DNA of 64,000 nucleotides from DASTSN01 sp035760665 (GTDB lineage: Bacteria > Bacteroidota > Bacteroidia > Chitinophagales > Chitinophagaceae), in the NCBI GenBank assembly GCA_035760665.1, contig DASTSN010000108.1, positions 4,859-68,858 of the forward strand, read 5' to 3'. Each line of letters opens with the position of its first letter. Positions within the stretch are counted from its first letter, which is position 1. Below, piece by piece: positions 46,959 through 55,593 of the stretch. The notes under the pieces are model-generated. The model did no database searches. It worked only from the letters and a program-made list of their open reading frames with translations, and was not told the DNA's origin. Position numbers and translations under genes: made by a program.

Positions 46959-48368
46959 TTACCATTCTGTATGAAATATGCCTTCGCGGTCGGTACGCTG
47001 ATACGTATGTGCCCCAAAATAATCACGTTGTGCCTGTATCAGGTTGGTGGGCATTTTTTCACTGCAATATGTGTCAAAATATCCCAATGCACTCATCAGT
47101 CCGGCAGCAGGAATTTTGGCGGCCGCACTGCGTTGCACAATTTTTCGCAATGCTGATTGTTTTTTCTTTACTAAAGAAGCAATTTTTTTATCCAGCAAAA
47201 TATTCGATAAACCTGGTTTTTTACGGTACACTGCCGTAAAGTTTTCCAGTAGGGATGACCGGATTATGCAACCACCACGCCAGATTTTTACCACATCCAG
47301 CAGCGGGATATCCATTTGCAGCTCGGATGAGGCTTTGTGCAACATAGCAAGCCCCTGCGCATAGGCGATGATGGTGGCGCAATACAGGGCATCATGCAGT
47401 TGCTCGATAAATTTTTCTTTTCCAAAGAAGATTTTCCTGCTCCTGGGCTTATATAGGGCTGCTGCTGCCGCTCGTTCATCTTTGTAACCGGAAAGGTCTC
47501 GCATGGCAACGGCTGTATCAATTGTGGGAACAGGTACCGGCAGGTCCATGGCGTCCTGGCTGGTCCATTTGCCGGTTCCTTTTGAGCCAGCTTTATCGAG
47601 GATCATATCTACCAGCCGGTTCCCGGTGAGGTCATCCTTTTTTAGAAAAATACCGGAGGTGATTTCGATTAAATATGATTGCAGGTCACCGTTATTCCAT
47701 TTCCAGAAGATTTCGTGCAGTTCATCATTCGTCAGATCAATACTTTTGGTAAGCAGGTCATATACTTCGCTGATGAGCTGCATGATCGCATATTCAATTC
47801 CGTTATGTACCATTTTCACATAATGGCCGGCCGCATCGCGGCCCATATACGCTACGCAGGGGTCTTTCTCCACTTTCGCTGCCACGGCTTCCAGTACCGG
47901 CTGCACATGTTTCCAGGCTTCCGGGTCGCCACCCGGCATAATGCTGGGACCTGTGCGGGCACCGTGTTCCCCGCCAGATACACCCATGCCCATAAAATGA
48001 ATTTTTTTATCCTGCAGGTATTTAATTCTGCGCAGAGTGTCGGTGTAATGTGAGTTACCTCCGTCTATGATAATGTCGCCGGGTGTTAACAAAGGCAGCA
48101 AGTCATTAATCACACTGTCAACAATCGGACCGGCGGGTACCAGCATCATTACCTTTCGGGGTGTTTTTAACTGTGCCACCATATCGGCCAGCGTAGCGGC
48201 TCCTTTTACAGTAGTGCCGGGCGTGGCAGAAGATTCCAGCAGGGTGGCCTTGTTGTAATCTTTATCGAAACCGATAGCGTTAAAACCATGATCAGCCATA
48301 TTCAGCAACAGGTTTCGCCCCATCACTCCCAGGCCAATCATACCAAAATCAAATGAGGGAGTATTCAT
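46959..48368 (-). CDS. gnd: 6-phosphogluconate dehydrogenase (decarboxylating)
   Basis: 469 residues from ATG 48366-48368 (MNTPSFDFGMIGLGVMGRN); an in-frame extension to 48506 overlaps the preceding cytochrome gene and is rejected. NADP motif GLGVMGRN, DGGNSHYTDT, GVSGGEHGARTGPSIMPGG, catalytic Lys in KMVHNGIEY. The length suits the long (~470) homodimeric form. Makes ribulose-5-phosphate, CO2 and NADPH. Confidence 0.95.
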   Translation of the reverse strand: MNTPSFDFGMIGLGVMGRNLLLNMADHGFNAIGFDKDYNKATLLESSATPGTTVKGAATLADMVAQLKTPRKVMMLVPAGPIVDSVINDLLPLLTPGDIIIDGGNSHYTDTLRRIKYLQDKKIHFMGMGVSGGEHGARTGPSIMPGGDPEAWKHVQPVLEAVAAKVEKDPCVAYMGRDAAGHYVKMVHNGIEYAIMQLISEVYDLLTKSIDLTNDELHEIFWKWNNGDLQSYLIEITSGIFLKKDDLTGNRLVDMILDKAGSKGTGKWTSQDAMDLPVPVPTIDTAVAMRDLSGYKDERAAAAALYKPRSRKIFFGKEKFIEQLHDALYCATIIAYAQGLAMLHKASSELQMDIPLLDVVKIWRGGCIIRSSLLENFTAVYRKKPGLSNILLDKKIASLVKKKQSALRKIVQRSAAAKIPAAGLMSALGYFDTYCSEKMPTNLIQAQRDYFGAHTYQRTDREGIFHTEW

Positions 48369-48377
48369 AAAATAAAA

Positions 48378-48411
48378 TTGCAGATTATACTGTAAGTTAT
48401 ATAATCTGCAA
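48378..48411 (-). terminator. 12-bp inverted repeat between the cytochrome gene and gnd
   Basis: TTGCAGATTATA (48378-48389) and TATAATCTGCAA (48400-48411) pair perfectly around a 10-nt loop. On the minus strand it is followed by TTTTATTTT, so it may terminate the cytochrome c transcript. It also lies within 10 bp of the gnd ATG and could instead act as a leader hairpin or operator for gnd-zwf-pgl. Confidence 0.5.
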
Positions 48412-48439
48412 CACACTTTTGTTGAGAAATGATATTTAC

Positions 48440-48856
48440 TCAGTTCTTCGGAGCTTCCTGCCCGGGCATCTCGGGATGCGGTGTACCGTGGTGACAGGTG
48501 ATGCAACTGACCGCCATTACTGCATTTTCATCGCCAACTTTTGAAGAACCGTGAAAGAATTTTTTATTGATCTTATTCGTCATCTTTATCATCTTACGGG
48601 CAATATTTTTTTCCGGCTTTTCGTCACTGGCAAAATCCAGCCGCTTGTCATCATCCTTTGATTTAGCATGGCAAAAGGTACACTTTACGCCGAGCGCTTC
48701 TTTAAAATTATCCATCACTTTACCCAATTGTTCATGGCTGATATTTTTGGGTAGTACTTTCAGATTTTTATACTCCGGCGGCCTTGTAGCGGCAACGCTA
48801 ACAAACACAATGGCCGCCAGCGCCGTAATGACGGATAATTTTTTGTTGAATTTCAT
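48440..48856 (-). CDS. Small diheme c-type cytochrome
   Basis: 138 residues from ATG 48854-48856 (MKFNKKLSVITALAAIVFVS signal peptide); six more residues are possible. Two haem motifs, CTFCH at 59-63 and CITCH at 118-122, with KNLKVLPKNISHEQLGKVM before the first, the pattern of Bacteroidota proteins annotated as photosynthetic-reaction-centre-cytochrome-like. Probably a periplasmic electron carrier; partner unknown. Confidence 0.85.
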   Translation of the reverse strand: MKFNKKLSVITALAAIVFVSVAATRPPEYKNLKVLPKNISHEQLGKVMDNFKEALGVKCTFCHAKSKDDDKRLDFASDEKPEKNIARKMIKMTNKINKKFFHGSSKVGDENAVMAVSCITCHHGTPHPEMPGQEAPKN

Positions 48857-49013
48857 GTTGGTGAATTTATACATCTAATTTACCAAAATGGTAGGATATA
48901 ATTCTTACTGCCGGACAAATTTCTGCTTTTCCTAAAATTGCAGGCAATTTCAGCGCGGATACCCGAACGGTTTGCGCGGCACATTGTCTACTTTTGTTTT
49001 CAAATGCAATTGT

Positions 49014-49364
49014 ATGAGCCAACTGGTAAATGAATTTAACGACTACCGTACGAAGATGAACGAGGTGATACTCGGCAAAAATAACCTGGTGATGAAACGC
49101 CTCTGGAACCTAGACACTAATACGTATGAAGCAGGCGCCCTGGATAAAAAAACAAAAGAGATGCTGGGTTTAGTGGCAAGTATGGTATTACGCTGCGACG
49201 ACTGTATTAAATACCACCTGGGGAAATGCCACGAACTGGGCGTCAAAACCGATGAATTATACGAGGTGTTTGCCGTAGCCAACATTGTTGGCGGTACGAT
49301 TGTCATTCCCCATACGCGCCGGGCAGCGGAGTATTGGGAAGAACTGCTGAAAACCGAAGAATAA
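49014..49364 (+). CDS. Carboxymuconolactone decarboxylase / AhpD-like protein
   Basis: 116 residues from ATG 49014; an extended frame to 48972 is unconvincing. Helical; LGLVASMVLRCDDCIKYHL carries the C-x2-C and following His of AhpD-type alkylhydroperoxidases, and a third Cys follows (GKCHE). It could reduce peroxides with lipoyl-type partners; a -7-like TACTTTTG sits 17 bp upstream (48989-48996). Confidence 0.88.
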   Translation: MSQLVNEFNDYRTKMNEVILGKNNLVMKRLWNLDTNTYEAGALDKKTKEMLGLVASMVLRCDDCIKYHLGKCHELGVKTDELYEVFAVANIVGGTIVIPHTRRAAEYWEELLKTEE

Positions 49365-49448
49365 CTAAAAATGTAATAATTTAATAACGAACTTTGTATA
49401 TTGTTAAGGTTCTGCCTTACAAATTATATTCTTTAATTCGTAATTGAG

Positions 49449-50477
49449 ATGAGTGATACTACTACGGCTTCTGTTCTTACAGCCAAAGATTTTGCCACTG
49501 ACCAGGAAGTGCGCTGGTGCCCCGGCTGTGGCGATTATTCCATTCTTGCCCAGGTACAAAAAGTGATGCCCACCCTGGGTATCGCCAGGGAAAATATTGT
49601 AATCATTTCGGGTATCGGGTGTTCATCCCGCTTTCCTTATTACATGAATACCTACGGCATGCACTCTATTCACGGACGTGCCACAGCCATTGCCAGCGGA
49701 TTGAAAGCAAGCCGGCCGGAACTGAGTGTGTGGGTGGTTACCGGTGATGGCGACGGGCTGAGTATTGGAGGCAATCATACCATTCACCTGCTGCGCAGGA
49801 ATTTTGATATTAATGTATTGCTGTTTAATAACCAGATTTACGGGCTGACAAAAGGCCAATACTCCCCCACTTCCGAAGAGCATAAGATTACCAAATCTAC
49901 CCCCTTCGGCAGTATCGACCATCCGTTTAACCCGCTGGCCCTGGCCCTGGGAGCTGATGCCACTTTTGTAGCCCGCAGTATGGACCGCGATCCCAAGCAT
50001 TTACAGGCCATGTTGCTGCGGTCGCACCAGCACAAGGGTGCCTCTTTTTTAGAAATCTACCAGAACTGCAATATTTTCAACGACGGGGCTTTTGAAATAT
50101 TTACCGAAAAAGGTACGAAGGCTGAACAAACATTGTTCCTCGAGCACGGACAGCCATTGGTGTTTGGCGCCAACAAGGATAAAGGCATCAGGCTGGATGG
50201 ATTTACGCCCACTGTGGTGAGCCTGAACGAAGGATACAGCACCGATGATTTATGGATTCACGATGAACGGGATATTTATAAAGCACAAATACTGGTTCGT
50301 ATTTTTGATGATCCGAAAAAAGAAGATCATCTACCACGGCCATTTGGTGTGTTTTATGAAACGGATCGTCAGTGTTATGAAGATGCGATGGCCATACAAC
50401 TCGAGGAAGCAAAAGCAAAAAAACCTGCTGATCTGAATAAACTCCTGCGTGGTAATGAAGTGTGGACGATTAGTTAA
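49449..50477 (+). CDS. korB: 2-oxoglutarate (2-oxoacid):ferredoxin oxidoreductase beta subunit
   Basis: 342 residues. WCPGCGDYSILAQVQK (4Fe-4S/TPP entry motif), ISGIGCSSR, HGRATAIASG, and the TPP-Mg site GDGDGLSIGGNH...NNQIYGLTKGQYSPT. It is the catalytic subunit that decarboxylates 2-oxoacids and reduces ferredoxin. The alpha subunit gene normally sits immediately upstream; here the upstream gene is the AhpD-like protein, so korA must be elsewhere. Confidence 0.92.
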   Translation: MSDTTTASVLTAKDFATDQEVRWCPGCGDYSILAQVQKVMPTLGIARENIVIISGIGCSSRFPYYMNTYGMHSIHGRATAIASGLKASRPELSVWVVTGDGDGLSIGGNHTIHLLRRNFDINVLLFNNQIYGLTKGQYSPTSEEHKITKSTPFGSIDHPFNPLALALGADATFVARSMDRDPKHLQAMLLRSHQHKGASFLEIYQNCNIFNDGAFEIFTEKGTKAEQTLFLEHGQPLVFGANKDKGIRLDGFTPTVVSLNEGYSTDDLWIHDERDIYKAQILVRIFDDPKKEDHLPRPFGVFYETDRQCYEDAMAIQLEEAKAKKPADLNKLLRGNEVWTIS

Positions 50478-50502
50478 ACAAATAAGAAATTGTTATATGA
50501 AT

Positions 50503-50534
50503 GAGGGGCTTCGGGTAAAGAGCCTCTTATTTAT
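50503..50534 (+). terminator. Likely terminator after korB
   Basis: GAGGGGCT (50503-50510) and AGCCTCTT (50521-50528) form an 8-bp stem with two G-T wobbles, followed by ATTTATTT. Moderate support. Confidence 0.5.
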
Positions 50535-51428
50535 TTAATGAGCAACTGCCCCTGTATGTAAAACTTTATCAGCTGCTTCGTAAATTTTTTTCTTTTTGTT
50601 TTCATACCACCATTTGGGTGCAGTTTTTTTCATTAGTGTATCAATGTTCCGCATACCAAATAAATTCCAGGCGCCTTTGAGCTTACCACTTAAAGAAGGC
50701 TGCAATGCCCGCAGGCTCATGGCAAAACCGCTATCCAGGTATTCCATATGATGCCAATAGCCTGCAGGCATGAACAAGGTATCGCCATGCTCCAATACCA
50801 GGTCGTACCCCTGTGCCAGCTTTAATGCCGGAAATTTGTCATAATCAGGTTTGCCGTTATTTTCATGGTAGTGCGAAAAATCTGCCAGGCTTAAAACTTC
50901 AAAGGGTTTTCTGTAAAGCTTGTGTTGTTCTTTGTATGGAAACAATAAAATCCGCTTGCGGCCCACAAACTGCGTATGGAGGATGTGTGAGAGATCTATA
51001 TCAAAGTGCATGTGCGTGATAGAGGTGGCGCCACCCACAAACAGCATGGGGTATTTCTTTACAAACCCTTTCATCAAATGATCGGGCCAGCTAAAATCCT
51101 GCGTCAATTGCGGGGCGTGATCGAAAATATTAAATAAAAAAATACGCCATCCTGCCGGTCCCTGACGGATCATATCAATATATTCCCCAAAGGTTTTATA
51201 ATCATCGGCGGCATTAATAAGGGTGTAGGCATCACTTTTCACGTTGTTATAGAGCGGTACCCTTTTTTCACCCACCAGTTGTTTAAAATAATCCCAGTTC
51301 CATTTGGAGAAAGCCGGCCAGTTTTTGGAGAGATCTTTGATAACAACCGGTATACCCGGCTGGTAAAATTCTTTCCGGAACACTTCGGGCTCAATCGAAT
51401 CTACTGTAACAACTGGTTTTAGTTGCAT
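50535..51428 (-). CDS. Cupin-like (JmjC-fold) oxygenase family protein
   Basis: 297 residues from ATG 51426-51428 (MQLKPVVTVDSIEPEVF); the frame is open further up but unlike the family. The Fe(II)/2-oxoglutarate site reads HMHFDIDLSHILH (His-x-Asp) with the distal His in LFMPAGYWHHM, plus FVGRKRILLFP, as in Cupin_8 / JmjC protein hydroxylases. The likely reaction is hydroxylation of an amino acid side chain in a protein; target unknown. Confidence 0.88.
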   Translation of the reverse strand: MQLKPVVTVDSIEPEVFRKEFYQPGIPVVIKDLSKNWPAFSKWNWDYFKQLVGEKRVPLYNNVKSDAYTLINAADDYKTFGEYIDMIRQGPAGWRIFLFNIFDHAPQLTQDFSWPDHLMKGFVKKYPMLFVGGATSITHMHFDIDLSHILHTQFVGRKRILLFPYKEQHKLYRKPFEVLSLADFSHYHENNGKPDYDKFPALKLAQGYDLVLEHGDTLFMPAGYWHHMEYLDSGFAMSLRALQPSLSGKLKGAWNLFGMRNIDTLMKKTAPKWWYENKKKKIYEAADKVLHTGAVAH

Positions 51429-51547
51429 AAGAAGCAGTTTTTGCAAAGATAAAGAGGCCGGCAAAATACAACTTGTCATACACATGTCAATTGATAAGGT
51501 GCATTTGAAAAAATAACCAGTATTTTTAAAACTCAATAACTGCTACG

Positions 51548-52156
51548 ATGCTGATCCATGTACATCCCGATAATCCCCAACCCCGGCAAATTAAAACCAT
51601 CGTTGACTGCCTGCTGGGTGGAGGCGTGATTATTTACCCAACGGATACCATTTATGGGCTTGGCTGCGATATTTTTCAGCACAAAGCTATTGAGCGGATT
51701 GCCCGCATGAAAGGGGTGGATCCTCATAAAGCACAATTATCATTTATTTGTGCCGATCTCAGTCACCTTAGTGATTTTGCCAAGCAGGTGTCTACACCCG
51801 TTTATCGCTTATTAAAAGAATGCCTTCCCGGACCTTATACATTTATCTTGAAGGCCAGTAAACTGGTGCCAAAGATTTTACAGGGTAAAAAAGATACGAT
51901 CGGTTTACGCATCCCCGATAATAAGATTGCCCGTACCATTGTAACTGAACTGGGACATCCCGTACTGAGTGCTTCGTTACCGGGCGACATGGTGGAAGAC
52001 TATACTGATCCAGAACTGATGTATGCAAATTTCGGAAAGCAGGTAGACCTTATTGTGGACGGAGGTACTGGGGGTATTGTGCCTTCCACAATTATTGATT
52101 GCACAACAGATGAACCGCAGCTCATCCGGCAGGGACTTGGCAAATGGCTGGAATGA
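51548..52156 (+). CDS. tsaC: L-threonylcarbamoyladenylate synthase
   Basis: 202 residues. LLGGGVIIYPTDTIYGLGCD, AQLSFIC and PGPYTFILKAS are the YrdC/Sua5 motifs that bind threonine, bicarbonate and ATP for the t6A37 tRNA modification. No Sua5 C-terminal domain, so it is of the short type. 119 bp from the divergent cupin gene. Confidence 0.92.
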   Translation: MLIHVHPDNPQPRQIKTIVDCLLGGGVIIYPTDTIYGLGCDIFQHKAIERIARMKGVDPHKAQLSFICADLSHLSDFAKQVSTPVYRLLKECLPGPYTFILKASKLVPKILQGKKDTIGLRIPDNKIARTIVTELGHPVLSASLPGDMVEDYTDPELMYANFGKQVDLIVDGGTGGIVPSTIIDCTTDEPQLIRQGLGKWLE

Positions 52157-52178
52157 ACAGCGTACTGTTTCAAAATAA

Positions 52179-52211
52179 AAAAGCATCATCTTTTTGTGCG
52201 ATGATGCTTTT
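52179..52211. terminator. Bidirectional terminator between tsaC and the 52.3-kb gene
   Basis: AAAAGCATCATC (52179-52190) and GATGATGCTTTT (52200-52211) form a perfect 12-bp stem with a 9-nt loop. T runs are present on both strands, stronger on the minus strand. Confidence 0.85.
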
Positions 52212-52256
52212 ACCTCAGCCACCATATTCCTTCTGTATATATTGATTTGACAGAAA

Positions 52257-52562
52257 CTAAATCAGTCTGTGCCTGCGGTTATGCTTATAGAAATAAAGCT
52301 GGCGGCGATCATGACGTTTCATGTGTTTCAGATGTCGGTGCTCACGCCGCGAAATTTTTCCATCCCGAAGGGCCTGGTTTTTTTCCATTTTATAATGGGT
52401 TTCGTTTTTTCGAAGCTGTCTCATTTCCGGACGGGTGAGTTCACCGCTGCGGTAACCTTCGGCTACGCGATGACGGCGTATGCGTTCACCGGAATCCTGC
52501 TGGGCCGAAGCGGCCAGGGTTGCGAGGCTAAGGATGACGCCTAAAAACAGTACTTTTTTCAT
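52257..52562 (-). CDS. Small basic exported protein of unknown function
   Basis: 101 residues: signal peptide MKKVLFLGVILSLATLAASA, then a strongly basic, His/Arg-rich mature part (RIRRHRVAEGYRSGELTRPE, HKRR-type repeats near the end). The GELTRPEMRQLRK and DGKISRREHRHLK segments look like two similar helix units, in the manner of proteins in Chitinophagaceae with no known role. Confidence 0.72.
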   Translation of the reverse strand: MKKVLFLGVILSLATLAASAQQDSGERIRRHRVAEGYRSGELTRPEMRQLRKNETHYKMEKNQALRDGKISRREHRHLKHMKRHDRRQLYFYKHNRRHRLI

Positions 52563-52679
52563 GGCTATACTTTTTACTTTTTTACAAATGTTATTTCAGT
52601 GATAGACGAAAGCAGTCGTAGAAAGTTTAACGGGTTGGTTTCACTTTAACAGTTCTTAACGAAATACTGTGTCAGGGGA

Positions 52680-53276
52680 TCAAAACATACTGGCCTGGCG
52701 GGGAAGAATGTCAAAGCTTTGGCGATGGTATTTGCATAAACCAAACTGTTCAATAGCCCTGCGGTGTTCTGCAGTGCCATATCCTTTGTTGGACGCCCAG
52801 TTGTACTGCGGAAATTCGTGGTGCAACTGTTTCATATAATCATCGCGGTAGGTTTTTGCCAAAATACTGGCGGCGGCGATGGATGCGTATATCCCATCTC
52901 CTTTTACGATGCACCGGTGAGGAATTTTGTTATACGGCAAAAAACGGTTGCCATCGATCAGCAATAGTCCGGGTTGTTGTGGCAGCTTTGCAATGGCCAG
53001 GTGCATTGCTTTGAAGGAGGCTTTTAAAATATTGATTTCGTCAATTTCTATATTGTCTATGCTGGCAACTGCATAGCAGGATGCTTCTTTTTGTATTACT
53101 GTTCTTAATTCGTACCGCTGGTTTTCGGTCAGTTGTTTGGAATCATTTAACAATGGGTGAAAAAAATCCACCGGCAGGATGACGGCGGCTGCAAAAACCG
53201 GGCCGGCATAGCAACCACGTCCGGCCTCATCACAGCCTGCTTCGGTCAGTTCCTTTTGTAAATATGATTTCAGCAC
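52680..53276 (-). CDS. rnhB: Ribonuclease HII
   Basis: 198 residues. EAGCDEAGRGCYAGPVFAAA contains the first two acidic residues (Asp, Glu), LLIDGN the third and KTYRDDYM the fourth. RNase HII removes RNA in RNA-DNA hybrids, including single ribonucleotides. Tail PRQASMF. It is alone on its strand, 104 bp upstream of the 52.3-kb gene. Confidence 0.93.
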   Translation of the reverse strand: MLKSYLQKELTEAGCDEAGRGCYAGPVFAAAVILPVDFFHPLLNDSKQLTENQRYELRTVIQKEASCYAVASIDNIEIDEINILKASFKAMHLAIAKLPQQPGLLLIDGNRFLPYNKIPHRCIVKGDGIYASIAAASILAKTYRDDYMKQLHHEFPQYNWASNKGYGTAEHRRAIEQFGLCKYHRQSFDILPRQASMF

Positions 53277-53390
53277 CGGGAGAATTTTTTCAAAAATAAA
53301 CTGTGGAGGCGAACCAGGAAGATTTTATTCTCACGAATCGCTCTTCCATTTTGTAAATTTGTTGTTCAATTTTTACCAAATTGTACTACT

Positions 53391-53960
53391 ATGAATGTTG
53401 TTGATTGGTTAAAGCATCCCTGGCCCTGGTATGTAGGCGGACCGCTGATCGGGCTGATGGTACCGGCCCTGTTATTACTCGGTAATAAAGCTTTTGGAAT
53501 TTCCTCATCCCTTCGCCATATCTGTGCTGTGTGTTTTCCGGGGAATATATCTTTTTTTCGGTACGACTGGAAAAAGGAGGCCTGGAACCTTTTTTTTGTT
53601 GCAGGTATTGTTGCCGGGGCTTTTATTGCTGCCAGTTTTTTATCCAATCAACAACCGGTACAGGTTGACGGGCGCCTGGCAACGGAACTCAGGCAGTATG
53701 GCATTACTGACTACAGCAAGCTGGCACCGATAGACATTTTTAACTGGAAAACGCTTTTAACTTTAAAAGGATTTCTTCTGATGGTTGTGGGTGGTTTCCT
53801 TGTAGGTTTCGGAACCAGGTATGCAGGCGGCTGCACCTCCGGCCATTCCATTATGGGCTTGTCGAATTTACAATTCTCATCTCTCGTCGCTACGATTTGT
53901 TTCATGGCGGGAGGGTTTATTGTGGCCAACCTTGTTCTTCCCTTTATTTTAAAGCTTTAA
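53391..53960 (+). CDS. YeeE/YedE family membrane protein (first of pair)
   Basis: 189 residues, four or five spans. GFGTRYAGGCTSGHSIMGLSNLQ carries the family's GCTSGH signature with the sulfur-handling Cys. The branch includes thiosulfate channels such as YeeE/TsuA and the split PmpA/PmpB proteins. A perfect -7 element TAAATTTG (53354-53361) lies 29 bp upstream. Followed nine bases later by its partner. Confidence 0.88.
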   Translation: MNVVDWLKHPWPWYVGGPLIGLMVPALLLLGNKAFGISSSLRHICAVCFPGNISFFRYDWKKEAWNLFFVAGIVAGAFIAASFLSNQQPVQVDGRLATELRQYGITDYSKLAPIDIFNWKTLLTLKGFLLMVVGGFLVGFGTRYAGGCTSGHSIMGLSNLQFSSLVATICFMAGGFIVANLVLPFILKL

Positions 53961-53969
53961 TTGCAGACA

Positions 53970-54491
53970 ATGGAAACCAATGAAGTTATCAAAAACATTG
54001 TTCAGGAAACAAATACTGATTTTGAAGTACGATCGCTGGACAGTATGTGCGTGAATGAATCTCAGCTCAGGCATCCCTGGTGGTATAATTTTAAGTATTT
54101 GCTCGCAGGGGTGCTGTTTGGTATTATATTGATAAAATCAGAAGTGGTGTCCTGGTTCCGGATACAGGAGATGTTCCGGCTGCAAAGTTTTCATATGTAC
54201 GGGGTCATTGGTTCTGCAGTGGTCACTGGCATTATTTCGGTCTGGATAATTAAAAAATTCAAAGTGAAAACTATCCATGGGGAAAATATAGAACTCAGTC
54301 CCAAGCCCTTCAATAAAGGGCAGGTGTATGGCGGCTTGCTCTTTGGTTTTGGCTGGGCGTTAACCGGTGCATGTCCCGGACCTTTATTTGCACTAATTGG
54401 AAATGGCCTTGGTGTAATCGCTGTAACGTTATTAAGCGCAGTGGCCGGAACATGGGTTTATGGCTACCTCAGGGATAAATTACCGCATTAA
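53970..54491 (+). CDS. YeeE/YedE family membrane protein (second of pair)
   Basis: 173 residues from ATG 53970 (a TTG at 53961 is less likely). Four spans; GFGWALTGACPGPLFALIGNG has the GACPGP counterpart of the GCTSGH motif. Two half-size proteins of this kind together correspond to one full-length YeeE channel. Probably imports or exports thiosulfate or related sulfur species; the next gene supports this. Confidence 0.88.
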   Translation: METNEVIKNIVQETNTDFEVRSLDSMCVNESQLRHPWWYNFKYLLAGVLFGIILIKSEVVSWFRIQEMFRLQSFHMYGVIGSAVVTGIISVWIIKKFKVKTIHGENIELSPKPFNKGQVYGGLLFGFGWALTGACPGPLFALIGNGLGVIAVTLLSAVAGTWVYGYLRDKLPH

Positions 54492-54503
54492 AAAATTAAG
54501 TGT

Positions 54504-55511
54504 ATGAAATGGCTCCGCTCCAATGGCTGGTTATTCATCCTGGGCGGAATTTTGCTGCTGGCTGTCATTATTTCCCGACTGATGTTCAGGCCGGCAGCAG
54601 TTACGAACCCGGTCATTTCCATACAAGACAGTAGCATTATTACAGCCTGGAAGGCTCCGGATCTCAACTCGTTACCGGCAGGCGAGCAAGGCCAGTTAAT
54701 CCGGTACGGACACGAACTGGTAGTGAATACATCATTGTACTTTGGACCACGGGGTCGTATAGCTGCCATTACAAACGGAATGGATTGTGGCAACTGTCAT
54801 ATTGAAGGTGGAACAAGGCCCTTTGGAAATTGTTTTTCTGCGGTGGCAGCCAATTATCCTTTATTCAGGAACAGGAGCGGCAGGGTAGAATCTATCGAAT
54901 ACAGGGTAAACGATTGCTTTAAACGAAGCCTGAATGGGCATCCTATTGACACACTTAGCAGAGAGATGAAAGCCATTGTAGCCTACCTCAAATGGCTGGG
55001 GAAAGATGTGCCCTTAAAGACAAAGCCAACTGGTGCAGGGATAGAAGTGTTGCCGTACTTAGAAAGAGCTGCCGATACCGCTGCCGGCAGGAGGGTTTTT
55101 GAAAGCCGCTGTGCTCAATGCCACGGGGTTAACGGGGCCGGCATATATAAACCAGATTCTGCCGGCTATGTATATCCGCCACTTTGGGGGCTCCATAGTT
55201 ACAGTAACGCTGCCGGACTTTACCGGTTAAGCCTTTTAGCAGGCTACATAAAAAATAATATGCCCTTTGGCCAGGCAACACATCAAAAACCTGTTTTAAC
55301 AGCCGAGGAAGCCTGGGATGTGGCGGCCTACATTGTAGCAAAACCGAGACCTGCAAAAACATTTCCCGGGGACTGGCCCGATATCAGCCGTAAGCCGGTT
55401 GATTTTCCATTTGGTCCCTACAGCGATCACTTTTCGGAAACACAGCATAAATACGGTCCTTTTGGTCCTATACAAAAAGAAAAAAAGCAGGCTGTAACTA
55501 AAACGGAATAA
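54504..55511 (+). CDS. TsdA-like diheme cytochrome, probable thiosulfate dehydrogenase
   Basis: 335 residues with an N-terminal span (8-25). First haem site CGNCH at 95-99 with IEGGTRPFGN; then RNRSGRVESIEYRVNDCFKR, in which Cys138 matches the unusual Cys axial ligand of TsdA; second haem site CAQCH at 203-207 with an axial Met in NNMPFG. TsdA joins two thiosulfates to tetrathionate, releasing two electrons. The membrane anchor is a variation on the soluble enzyme. Cotranscribed with the two YeeE/YedE genes. Confidence 0.82.
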   Translation: MKWLRSNGWLFILGGILLLAVIISRLMFRPAAVTNPVISIQDSSIITAWKAPDLNSLPAGEQGQLIRYGHELVVNTSLYFGPRGRIAAITNGMDCGNCHIEGGTRPFGNCFSAVAANYPLFRNRSGRVESIEYRVNDCFKRSLNGHPIDTLSREMKAIVAYLKWLGKDVPLKTKPTGAGIEVLPYLERAADTAAGRRVFESRCAQCHGVNGAGIYKPDSAGYVYPPLWGLHSYSNAAGLYRLSLLAGYIKNNMPFGQATHQKPVLTAEEAWDVAAYIVAKPRPAKTFPGDWPDISRKPVDFPFGPYSDHFSETQHKYGPFGPIQKEKKQAVTKTE

Positions 55512-55535
55512 GTCCCGGATTCGCAACCGTAAAAC

Positions 55536-55579
55536 TTACATAAAAAAGCAGCCCCGGATGTTGCTGCTTTTTTATGTAA
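55536..55579. terminator. Bidirectional terminator
   Basis: A 17-bp perfect inverted repeat (55536-55552 with 55563-55579) built on AAAAAAGCAGC/GCTGCTTTTTT with a 10-nt loop. T runs serve both the TsdA-like gene and the convergent DsrE-like gene. Confidence 0.9.
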
Positions 55580-55593
55580 TGAGTTCCGGATAT

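Noticed and set aside
46922..47026. Upstream extension of zwf into gnd
   Set aside because: Would overlap gnd by 68 bp; the family starts at the ATG at 46921.
48369..48506. Upstream extension of gnd into the cytochrome gene
   Set aside because: Would cross the hairpin and overlap the cytochrome gene; 46 added residues are unlike the family.
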